DNA from: Trebonia kvetii | GTDB taxonomy: Bacteria; Actinomycetota; Actinomycetes; Streptosporangiales; Streptosporangiaceae | Reading direction: 5' to 3' | Assembly: GCF_007827045.1 (NCBI RefSeq) | Contig: NZ_RPFW01000006.1 | Location: 496,001 to 560,000, forward strand | Length of the DNA stretch: 64,000 nucleotides | Translations under genes and position numbers: made by a program | Shown here: one piece after another, positions 25,123-32,410 of the stretch | How the letters are laid out: each line of letters starts with the position of its first letter | Position numbering within the stretch: position 1 is the stretch's first letter | Notes under the pieces: generated by a model | The model's database searches: none | Seen by the model: the letters and a program-made list of their open reading frames with translations, nothing else | Told to the model about the DNA's origin: nothing

Positions 25123-27506
25123 CCCGGGGTCGGCCGGTAGCTCCAGCCGAACTGCTCGTTCCGCACCGGCCAGCGCTCGCCGGTCGGCGCCTCGACCACC
25201 CAGTCACCCTGCTGCGCGGTCGCCTTGCCCTCCTTGGTCCTGATGACCACCGCCTGCTCCACCTGCCAGGCCCGGTATACGCCGATCCGGCGCCAGCGGC
25301 CGTCGCCGGCCGGCTCGTGGCTCGCCTGGAAGTCCGGGTCGGAGACGGTCCGCATGTTCCCCTTGTCGTCCACCACGTGCCAGTCGCCCGCGAAGCCGTG
25401 CATCTGCTCGCCCGCGTGCGTGGTCCACGCCAGGGGCTCACTCAGCTGGCTAGCCCGGACCAGGCCGACCCGCTCGTAGCGGGCCGCTCCCGGCGGGCCG
25501 CCGGCCGGCACGATCGGCACGAAGCCCACGTCCTCGAGCTGTGCGAGCTGGGAGACCAGGTGACTTCTTATCCCGTCCCGCATGTGGTCAGGCAACTCCG
25601 CCCAGGGGACGACGAACTCGCCAGGCCGTCCGGCCGCGAGCCTGCGCTGCTGCCAGCGGGTGTGCTCGGCGATGGCGATGCCGTCCAGGTCCCCCTCGCT
25701 CAGCTCGATGACGCTCCCCGGCGGCACCAGGTGGACCGGAGCCCACTGCCTGCCGCACGCGGCGACCGCGGACAGGATCGAGCGGAGCTCGAGGATGTTG
25801 TCCTGCTTGAGGAACGGGTCGAGTTCGGGCCAGGGCAGCCGGGCGGGGCTCTGCGGGTGCCCAGCCGGCAGCGGATGGCTCAGCCGGTAGCACTCGTGCC
25901 AGTGCCTGGCCACCCGGGTCCAGGTGTCCTCGGGAACCTCGCCCTCGTCGAGCAGCCCGTGCTCGAACGGGTGGAGGAGGTCGAAGATCGCGCCGTCCAT
26001 GCCCGCCCCGGCGAGCGCGAGCACGAACACCGGGGTCTCCGGATGCAGCCTGGCGACCCGCCCGGCTTCGTGCACTCCGCTGCCGGGCGGGCTCTCCGTG
26101 ATGATGACGGCGGTCTGCCGCGCCTGGGCCGGGTCCATGGCGTCAAGCGTCTTCAGCAGAAGGTCATGCCATCGGACGGGGTGGGCGACGACAGCGGGGA
26201 GCGACTCGAGTGTCGCCTTCGGAGCGGACGCGAGGTACTCGCGCTTGATGTCGGGTGCGCGCAGGTCGAGCAGCGCGATCCGGTCGAGCGGCAGCAGCGA
26301 GGGCTCGTCGGACGGTGGCGGCGTGGCCGGATCCGCGGCACGGCCGATCGCGGCAGCCTTGACGAGCTCGGCCTGTTCCCACGCCCGGCGCGCGAGTTCG
26401 AGCAAGATGGCAACCGTCAGGGTGCTGTCACCGCAGACCAGCAGATGTCTCGGTTGTGCGCGCAAGACCCTGGAGACGACGCCGCGCGCTGTCGCCTCGG
26501 CTGAGCTGAGCGCGTCCTCGAACCACACGCTCGATGTTCCGCTGTGCGTGCCGCGCCAGTGATCGGCGTGCCTCGGGTCGTCGATGAGCGCGACGAGATG
26601 CGGATGGCGGTCGGGGACCGCCTGGTAACGGCGGAGAATGCCGGTGGCCGCGTCGATGATCCTCTCGTTGTCCTGGACATTGTCCCGCAGCGCGTAGAGA
26701 TGGTTAAGCGCGCAGCCGCGCCAGGTGCAGATGATCGGGCGCAGCAAGTGCGTCGAGGACGGGTCGCCGATGACGACGCGGGCGCCGGTGAGCCTTGCCT
26801 CCTCGAGCAGCGCATGATCCTCTTCCGGTTCGATGACGATGATCGCGCGCGGGCTGCGCGCCGTCTCTGTCAGCTGCTTGAGCAGGGGAATGGTCAGTGA
26901 GCTGAGGCCGGTGACGATCGTCGCGTCTCGCGCGAACCGGGACTGGAGCCTGCCAAGCGGCTGCCGCCACAGTACCGCGCCGAAGGCGATCGCGCCGATC
27001 AGCGTCGCGCCGAGGCCGGCGATCTGGCCGAGCTGCAGCGCGAGCGGCGGCGCACCGCCGCAGGCGAGTGCCTTTGCCGTCTCCGGCTGCACGCTCTGGT
27101 AAATGTTCGGCGGCTGCCCCACGTAAAGCTGGAGTATCCAGAACACGACGCCGGTGGTGCTCACCCGCCCGCGGCACGGAATGTACGAGGCGAGTCCGAG
27201 AGTCGCCGCCGTCAGGACCATCACCACCACGGAGATGAGTCCGATAGGAAGCTGCTGACGCCGCCGCGGCCACCAGTAGGCACTAAGGCTGGCAGCAAGC
27301 AGCGCCATCGCCGCGAGCATCGTCCAGTCTTGGTTTGTCTCGAGTGCGGGCAGCCACCAGGCACGGGAACCGGTGAACCAGGCCGGGTCATAGCCGTAGA
27401 CCCATGCTCCCCAGCACAGCAGGCCGATCAGCACGGCGACGAGGGCCGCGGGAACCAGCCATGCGTGGCGCCGCCAGCCGGGCTGACCTGATGCGTGCGC
27501 CGCCAT
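25038..27506 (-). CDS. Membrane protein with TrkA-N-like domains, RyR domain and PGDYG-like repeats
   Basis: This 822-residue protein has about four N-terminal membrane helices (to ~residue 185). A Rossmann-like NAD-binding region follows (DATIVTGLSSLTIPLLKQL, AIIVIEPEEDHALLEEARLTG, ARVVIGDPSS), then a second such segment (HLLVCGDSTLTVAILLELARRAW). Residues ~560-680 resemble a RyR domain as first seen in ryanodine receptors (DPFLKQDNILELRSILSAVA, AIAEHTRWQQRRLAAG). The C-terminus has two copies of a PGDYG-like motif (GFAGDWHVVDDKG..., AQQGDWVVEAPTGERWPV). The plan suggests ligand-gated regulation of a membrane process, but no pore signature is clear. Its tail overlaps the convergent gene by 85 bp. 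A palindrome lies just upstream of its start. Confidence 0.8.
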   Translation of the reverse strand: MAAHASGQPGWRRHAWLVPAALVAVLIGLLCWGAWVYGYDPAWFTGSRAWWLPALETNQDWTMLAAMALLAASLSAYWWPRRRQQLPIGLISVVVMVLTAATLGLASYIPCRGRVSTTGVVFWILQLYVGQPPNIYQSVQPETAKALACGGAPPLALQLGQIAGLGATLIGAIAFGAVLWRQPLGRLQSRFARDATIVTGLSSLTIPLLKQLTETARSPRAIIVIEPEEDHALLEEARLTGARVVIGDPSSTHLLRPIICTWRGCALNHLYALRDNVQDNERIIDAATGILRRYQAVPDRHPHLVALIDDPRHADHWRGTHSGTSSVWFEDALSSAEATARGVVSRVLRAQPRHLLVCGDSTLTVAILLELARRAWEQAELVKAAAIGRAADPATPPPSDEPSLLPLDRIALLDLRAPDIKREYLASAPKATLESLPAVVAHPVRWHDLLLKTLDAMDPAQARQTAVIITESPPGSGVHEAGRVARLHPETPVFVLALAGAGMDGAIFDLLHPFEHGLLDEGEVPEDTWTRVARHWHECYRLSHPLPAGHPQSPARLPWPELDPFLKQDNILELRSILSAVAACGRQWAPVHLVPPGSVIELSEGDLDGIAIAEHTRWQQRRLAAGRPGEFVVPWAELPDHMRDGIRSHLVSQLAQLEDVGFVPIVPAGGPPGAARYERVGLVRASQLSEPLAWTTHAGEQMHGFAGDWHVVDDKGNMRTVSDPDFQASHEPAGDGRWRRIGVYRAWQVEQAVVIRTKEGKATAQQGDWVVEAPTGERWPVRNEQFGWSYRPTPGQPRRPEPPDQAIAPAATSSSTAPTISS

Positions 27507-27518
27507 CGCCCCGCTCTC

Positions 27519-27542
27519 CTGAATTGGCGTCCCTCAATTCAG
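27519..27542. promoter_or_regulatory. Putative operator palindrome
   Basis: Perfect 8-bp arms ctgaattg/caattcag with an 8-nt spacer lie 13 bp upstream of the RyR-protein ATG, in the gap shared with the methyltransferase gene. The site is AT-rich against its surroundings and is a plausible repressor target. Confidence 0.5.
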
Positions 27543-27683
27543 AGTGCCATGCGGCGGCGAGCCACGTCGATACCAATCGCCGCTGTCGCGGCGCGCACGC
27601 GTCGTTTGCGTATCCGTCCTGTGACGTAATGGCGAATAAGCGCCGATCGCGGATTCCTGGCCGAGGTCCTGCGTTTCGCGCCG

Positions 27684-28388
27684 ATGGCCCCGCTTGGCGC
27701 CATTGCCAATCGGCAATTCCTGCGCCGTGTGGTGCATTACCTGGTGCTTGAGGCGGGTGTTACGCAGTTTCTCGATATTGGGTCGGGACTGCCCACTCAC
27801 GGCAACGTGAGCGACGTGGCGCATGAAATCTACCCGGACGCGCGCATCGTTCACGTGGACAACGATCCGGTCGTTTACACGCACAGTAAGGCGCTGCTCG
27901 CCGACGCCAGGACCACGGATTTCGTCCTTGGCGACGCCCGCAGGCCAGCGGAGATCCTCGGCGATCCCGTCGTCAGGTCGCTGATCGACTTCGGGCGGCC
28001 GGTGGGGCTGCTGCTGTTCGCGGTCCTGCATCACATCGAGGACGAAGACCAGCCGGAGCGGATCATGGCCGAGCTCCGCGACGCGATGCCGGCCGGCAGC
28101 AACCTCGCCATCTCCAGCCTCCGGCTGCCCGGGCACGAACTGGCCGAGCAGCGCGCCGTCACCCTCGAGGGCGAGGCACTGATGACCGGGGCCCTCGGTT
28201 CCATCCGCTGGCGCGAGGACGCCCAGATCCTGTCCTGGTTCGGCCAGTGGAAAATGGTCGAGCCCGGTCTCGTGCCGCTCGCCGACTGGCGGCCGTCCGC
28301 GCCGGCGCACAGCCTTCATCCCGAGGTGCACCACAGCTTCTCCGGCGGCGTGGCAACCAAGGAGTTACCAGGCTTCATGGCCGGCTAG
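27684..28388 (+). CDS. N-terminally truncated DUF574-type S-adenosylmethionine methyltransferase
   Basis: The 234-residue product matches the actinobacterial DUF574/PF04672 methyltransferases (NRQFLRRVVHYLV, QFLDIGSGLPTHGNVSDVAHEIYP, ARIVHVDNDPVVYTHSKALL, GLLLFAVLHHI). Family members are ~270 residues and begin with a YDYLLGGKDNFAADR-like segment. Here the homologous ADRGFLAEVLRFAP is still readable in the same frame just upstream of the ATG, but a TAA at 27627-27629 precedes it. A degenerate CDVMANK remnant sits in another frame. The gene has thus lost its first ~40 residues, which contribute to cofactor binding, and may be a pseudogene. These proteins are often linked to conserved regulatory clusters. 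Confidence 0.75.
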   Translation: MAPLGAIANRQFLRRVVHYLVLEAGVTQFLDIGSGLPTHGNVSDVAHEIYPDARIVHVDNDPVVYTHSKALLADARTTDFVLGDARRPAEILGDPVVRSLIDFGRPVGLLLFAVLHHIEDEDQPERIMAELRDAMPAGSNLAISSLRLPGHELAEQRAVTLEGEALMTGALGSIRWREDAQILSWFGQWKMVEPGLVPLADWRPSAPAHSLHPEVHHSFSGGVATKELPGFMAG

Positions 28389-28431
28389 CGTGGTGAGAAA
28401 GCAGAGCGCCGCGGACTGACCGGGGGAACCG

Positions 28432-29721
28432 ATGGAACCTGCCGCCACGACGTCCGCCTCACCCGTATCCAAACTCGAACGCGAGTCCATGGACATGCGG
28501 GTGCGCCGCCTGGCCGCCGCCCGCCGTCGTGCCACCGCACTACTCGGGGCGGTCACCGTCGGATTCGTTGTGGTGACCGCGGTCGGCGTGCACGGGACAC
28601 TGCTTGGTTACGTGCAGGCGGGTTTTGAGGCAGCCATGGTTGGCGGTGTCGCCGACTGGTTCGCGGTCACCGCGCTGTTCCGCCGTCCGCTCGGCCTGCC
28701 GATACCGCACACGGCGGTCATCGTCGAGCGGAAGGACCAGTTCGCCGCGACGCTCGGCCAGTTCGTTCAGGAGAACTTCCTCAACGCCGATGTGCTCGCC
28801 GATCGCATCCGGTCCGCGGGGCCCGCGCCGCGGCTCGCCGCCTGGCTGGCCGACCCCGGCAGTGCCGCCCGCTTCGCCGGTCACGCCGCCGACATCGCGG
28901 TGGCGCTCGCCGGAACGCTCCGCGACGAGGACGTGCAGCGGGTGCTCAACGCCGAGGTCATCCGGGCGCTGCAAGCCGTCGAGGTGGCGCCGCTGGCCGG
29001 CCGCGCGGTGGGTGTGATGATCGCGGGCGGGCACCATGCCGAACTGTTCAACGCCTCGGTCTCCGCCGCCGATCGGTATCTGGCCGATCACTACGAGGAG
29101 CTTCGCGACAGGTTCGAGGCCGAGGCGCCGCGCTGGCTGCCCGACGCGGTCTACGGGCGCGCCTTCGACCGGTTGCACGCGCGGCTGCGCGAGCGGCTCG
29201 CGGCGATGGCCGCCGATCCGGACGACGAGGCCAGGCAGCAGTTCGACAAGTGGGTCGCGGGACTGCCCGAGCGCCTCAAGACGTCACCGGAGATGCGCGA
29301 GCGTGGCGAGAGCTTCAAGCGCGACCTGCTGGCCAGTCCCGGGCTCAGGGAGTGGACCTCGTCGCTGTGGAAGAACACCAAGGAAACGCTGCGGGTGCAG
29401 GCGGCCGATCCGGGCTCCGAGCTGCGGCGACGGCTGGCAGCGGGCCTGACGGCCGCCGGGCGGCGGCTCAGCTCAGACCCCCGCCTGCAGGAGAGTCTCG
29501 AGCGGGTGGTCGAGTCGTGGGCGCGGGCGCTCGCCGACCAGTTCCACGACGAGCTCGCCGACCTGGTCACGGGGACCATCAAACGCTGGGACGCCGCGGA
29601 GACGTCCACGCAGCTCGAGTTGCTGCTCGGGCGCGACCTTCAGTTCATCAGGATCAACGGCACCGTGGTGGGCGCGGGCGTCGGCATCGCGCTGCACGCC
29701 ATCGCACTCGCGCTCGGCTGA
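28432..29721 (+). CDS. DUF445 family membrane protein (YjiN-like)
   Basis: The 429-residue product has an N-terminal membrane helix (LLGAVTVGFVVVTAVGV), the family motif AAMVGGVADWFAVTALFRRPLG and an IPHTAVIVERKDQFAATLGQFV block. A long, charged alpha-helical body follows, then a C-terminal hydrophobic helix (INGTVVGAGVGIALHAIALALG). This is DUF445, related to E. coli YjiN, an inner-membrane protein of unknown role. Length and both ends agree with the family. It starts 43 bp after the methyltransferase gene. Confidence 0.87.
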   Translation: MEPAATTSASPVSKLERESMDMRVRRLAAARRRATALLGAVTVGFVVVTAVGVHGTLLGYVQAGFEAAMVGGVADWFAVTALFRRPLGLPIPHTAVIVERKDQFAATLGQFVQENFLNADVLADRIRSAGPAPRLAAWLADPGSAARFAGHAADIAVALAGTLRDEDVQRVLNAEVIRALQAVEVAPLAGRAVGVMIAGGHHAELFNASVSAADRYLADHYEELRDRFEAEAPRWLPDAVYGRAFDRLHARLRERLAAMAADPDDEARQQFDKWVAGLPERLKTSPEMRERGESFKRDLLASPGLREWTSSLWKNTKETLRVQAADPGSELRRRLAAGLTAAGRRLSSDPRLQESLERVVESWARALADQFHDELADLVTGTIKRWDAAETSTQLELLLGRDLQFIRINGTVVGAGVGIALHAIALALG

Positions 29722-29734
29722 GTCGGCTGACCGA

Positions 29735-30328
29735 TCAGAAGATGCCGCTGTCGAATCCGCCGTCGTCGAAGCCGTCGTTGCCGAACGCGCCGTCGTCGTA
29801 TCCGTCGTTGTCGTAACCGGGACCCTGGCCGCCATCGTTGTCACGGTCGCCGTAGTCATCCCCGGCAGCGAAGCCATCCTGGTAGCCCTGCTCGAAGTCC
29901 CTGTCCCGGTCGCCGCCGAACAGGCCGCCGTCGAAGATGCTGGTAAGCACCTCGGCACCGAGGATGCCCCCGCCGATGCCGAGCGCGAGCTGGCCCGCGC
30001 CGGCCAGGAAGCCGCCGCCCTGCCGCACCGGCTGCTGGTAGTAGCCGCCCGGCTGCCCGTATCCCTGGTAGCCCGCTCCCGCTGGCGGCGCGAACCCGGC
30101 CGGCGCGCCGTACTGCTGGCCGGAGGCGAGCCGCGAGCGGAGCTCGTTGATGGTGTGCTGCTGCGCGACGAGCGTCTGGGCCATCTGGTACAGGAGGCCG
30201 GGAGGCGCCTGCTTCACGTAGCGCTGAATCAGTGCCTCCGCCGCGTCGTCACGCGGCCCGGCCTGCTCCGCCACCTGGTACAGATGCCGGAACAACTCGT
30301 CGATGGCCTGCTGGTCTTGCTGGTTCAC
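29735..30328 (-). CDS. DUF2076 domain protein
   Basis: The 197-residue product opens with the DUF2076 pattern (QQDQQAIDELFRHLYQVAEQ, GPRDDAAEALIQRYV, PPGLLYQMAQTLVAQQHTIN). A Gly/Tyr/Pro/Gln-rich linker, a hydrophobic Gly-rich segment (GAGQLALGIGGGILGAEVLTSIF) and a very acidic Asp/Gly/Tyr-repeat tail follow. GTG 30328 is preferred because ggagg lies five bases upstream; the longer frame to 30385 would overlap the upstream phosphatase gene. The family is annotated as a possible periplasmic ligand-binding sensor, with little experimental support. It is 22 bp behind the PAP2-type gene and probably co-transcribed. Confidence 0.8.
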   Translation of the reverse strand: MNQQDQQAIDELFRHLYQVAEQAGPRDDAAEALIQRYVKQAPPGLLYQMAQTLVAQQHTINELRSRLASGQQYGAPAGFAPPAGAGYQGYGQPGGYYQQPVRQGGGFLAGAGQLALGIGGGILGAEVLTSIFDGGLFGGDRDRDFEQGYQDGFAAGDDYGDRDNDGGQGPGYDNDGYDDGAFGNDGFDDGGFDSGIF

Positions 30329-30350
30329 CACTGCCTCCAGCTGGGGATCC

Positions 30351-31217
30351 CTACGCCCCAGGTAGCTTCCTCGCCCTGCCGACACTACCGGTCAGCAGAG
30401 CCTGGACCGAAAGCACCGCCATGACGATCGCCGCGGCGACGATGCCGTCGGCCCAGTAGTGGTTGCCCGTGGCGACCACGACGAGCACCGTGACGACCGG
30501 ATGCGCGACGATCAGCCAGCGCCAGCGGCCCGTGCCCCTGGTGACGATTGCCCACGCCACTAGGAGCGACCAGGCCACATGCACCGACGGCATCGCGGAC
30601 AGCTGATCGGCACCCGCGGCGGAGCCGACAACGGAGTAGACGGACTCGCCGTAGCGCGCGGCGAGGTCGACGAAGCCGAGAGAGCTCAGCATCCGGGGCG
30701 GCGCGACGGGGATGAGCGAGACCAGCAGGCAGATCGCGGTGCTCGCGGCCATCGCGTTGCGGACCGCGGGATAGCCGTCGCGGTGCCTGGCGAACAGCCA
30801 GATCAGCATGGCGATCAGCATCCCGAAGTGCATCGTCGCGTAGTACATGTTCGCCATGCGGGACAGCAGCGCGCGCGGCAGCACCAGGTGCTGTACCGCG
30901 AGCTCGCTCGGCAGGTGAAGCGACCGTTCGGCGTGCCAAATCCACCACGCGTGCCCGATGGCATCGTGGAAACCGCCCGCGGCGAGATTGCCCGCCAGCT
31001 GCCACAGGGCGTACAGCCCGATCACGACGCCGGCCTCGCGCGCGAACGGTCCCACGTGCGCGCCCCACCGTCCGGCCACTTCGCGCAGGCGCGTGCGGTC
31101 GCCGTCCTGCAGTGCATGCCCGGCGGCGCCGCCCGCGGTGTGTCCCGCCCGGACGAGCAGCATCCCCGCTGCGCCGAGCCCGGCAGCCAGCACTGCTGCC
31201 TGCTGCCAGGACAGCAT
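30351..31217 (-). CDS. PAP2-type phosphatase / phosphatidylinositol- or IPC-synthase-like membrane protein
   Basis: The product is a 288-residue protein with six membrane segments. Phosphatase-like motifs are SAMPSVHVAWSLLVAWAI (the PSxH block) and TGNHYWADGIVAA (the HYxxD block), with the histidines expected to act as nucleophile and proton donor. The upstream PPRMLSSLGFVDL resembles the PAP2_3 branch related to inositol-phosphorylceramide synthases. The substrate is probably a lipid phosphate or diphosphate. ATG 31217 is chosen because aggtgg lies 8 bases upstream; GTG 31229 adds four residues but has no ribosome binding site. It leads an operon with the DUF2076 gene. Confidence 0.85.
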   Translation of the reverse strand: MLSWQQAAVLAAGLGAAGMLLVRAGHTAGGAAGHALQDGDRTRLREVAGRWGAHVGPFAREAGVVIGLYALWQLAGNLAAGGFHDAIGHAWWIWHAERSLHLPSELAVQHLVLPRALLSRMANMYYATMHFGMLIAMLIWLFARHRDGYPAVRNAMAASTAICLLVSLIPVAPPRMLSSLGFVDLAARYGESVYSVVGSAAGADQLSAMPSVHVAWSLLVAWAIVTRGTGRWRWLIVAHPVVTVLVVVATGNHYWADGIVAAAIVMAVLSVQALLTGSVGRARKLPGA

Positions 31218-31358
31218 CAGGTTAACCACCTATGGGTCAACCCGTGTGTTGAGTGGCCTTGTTCCGCCTTCGGGCCAAAAAAGGGAGGGAGCCTCCGCAA
31301 AAGAGCCGTCCGGTGCGGGCCGGGATTCGCGACGCCCGCGGCGTGGCATGCTCAAGTC

Positions 31359-32237
31359 ATGCGACGCCCCGATAAGATGCCGACGCGCAAGCAGAAGCAC
31401 CTCATTCTCGCCGCCGCATCCGCCGCGTGCCTGGTCACGATGCTTTCTGGCTGCCTTGGCGGGTCGCACGCCACCGGACAGGCGCCGACGGCCACGGTCA
31501 GCACCGCGCAGGCCGGCTCCGCGCCGGTCACGTCCGCGTCGGCCGGCTCCGCGCCCGCGAGTTCCGACCCTGCCGCCTCCGCCGCGGCGGCACCCTCGTT
31601 CACGGTCACCGGGGTGAACCCGGTGCTGCCCAACGGAAGCCAGGACACGAACGACCAGGCACCAGGGACCGTCTGCGACAAGACGAAGTTCTCCGCAGAC
31701 AAGACGCTCGGCGCGGAGATCGCCGCGGGGTTCGCGCTCGACGGCTTCCCCGTCGCGTCCGGCCTGCTGACGCACTTCCTTGCCGGGGACGGCACCAAGG
31801 TGGCCTTCCCGCCGGGTTCGGCGATCGCCAGGCAGGCCCGTGCGAGCAGCGCCTTCCGCGCGCTCGACCGCGAGGTACAGCAAGCCATCCTGAGCCGGCT
31901 CAGGGCCGGTCCCGACCTGACGCGGGTTAACCTGCCGGCCGCGCAACTGCCCATGGTGGCGTTCGAATCCGAGAGCAGCGACCTGTACTGGGGGTTTCGC
32001 GGCACCCAGGGCCTGACCGTCACCGGGCACGGCAGGCTGGCGAACGGACGGTGGACGGGCACACTCACCTACGTCATGCGGGACAGCTACGGATTCCCCG
32101 TCAGTGACACGCTCGCCGGCTTCGGCCCCCCGATGCGGTACCTGCAGACGGTCTGCGGGGCACCGCTGCATTCGGGCGGAGCCCGCTGGTTTCCCGACAG
32201 CATCACGGTCACCGTGCCGTTCAGCCTGCCCGCCTGA
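31359..32237 (+). CDS. Secreted lipoprotein of unknown function
   Basis: This 292-residue protein has a basic start, a hydrophobic segment and the lipobox LSGC (LVTMLSGCLGG). A Ser/Ala/Thr-rich tether follows, then a globular domain with no family I recognise (TVCDKTKFSADKTLGAEIAA, DLTRVNLPAAQLPMVAFESES, WTGTLTYVMRDSYGFPVSDT). Two cysteines in the mature domain could form a disulphide. The ATG at 31359 follows a promoter-sized gap; an ATG at 31377 is also possible. It precedes two large secreted glycosidases and may belong to the same surface function, but it is not clearly in their operon. Confidence 0.75.
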   Translation: MRRPDKMPTRKQKHLILAAASAACLVTMLSGCLGGSHATGQAPTATVSTAQAGSAPVTSASAGSAPASSDPAASAAAAPSFTVTGVNPVLPNGSQDTNDQAPGTVCDKTKFSADKTLGAEIAAGFALDGFPVASGLLTHFLAGDGTKVAFPPGSAIARQARASSAFRALDREVQQAILSRLRAGPDLTRVNLPAAQLPMVAFESESSDLYWGFRGTQGLTVTGHGRLANGRWTGTLTYVMRDSYGFPVSDTLAGFGPPMRYLQTVCGAPLHSGGARWFPDSITVTVPFSLPA

Positions 32238-32332
32238 CGACGCTCCCCGCGCGGTCCCATGTCGGTCCCATGTCGGCCGCATGTTCTCATCGCATCGGCC
32301 GCTTGCGTGAGATGGCGTGTCCGCGACAAAGA

Positions 32333-32382
32333 CTTGCAAAAAATTACTGAAAATCTGCAACGAGTAAAGAGTTCATTGCAAG
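32333..32382 (+). promoter_or_regulatory. AT-rich control region with inverted TTGCAA boxes
   Basis: Inverted cttgcaa (32333-32339) and ttgcaag (32376-32382) flank a third related ctgcaa (32355-32360), 29 bp or more upstream of the beta-helix glycosidase start. TTGCAA-type repeats are typical binding sites of sugar-responsive LacI-family repressors in actinomycetes, so this is a candidate operator (inference). Confidence 0.5.
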
Positions 32383-32410
32383 AAATGGCGCATCCGTGTT
32401 ACATGAACGG

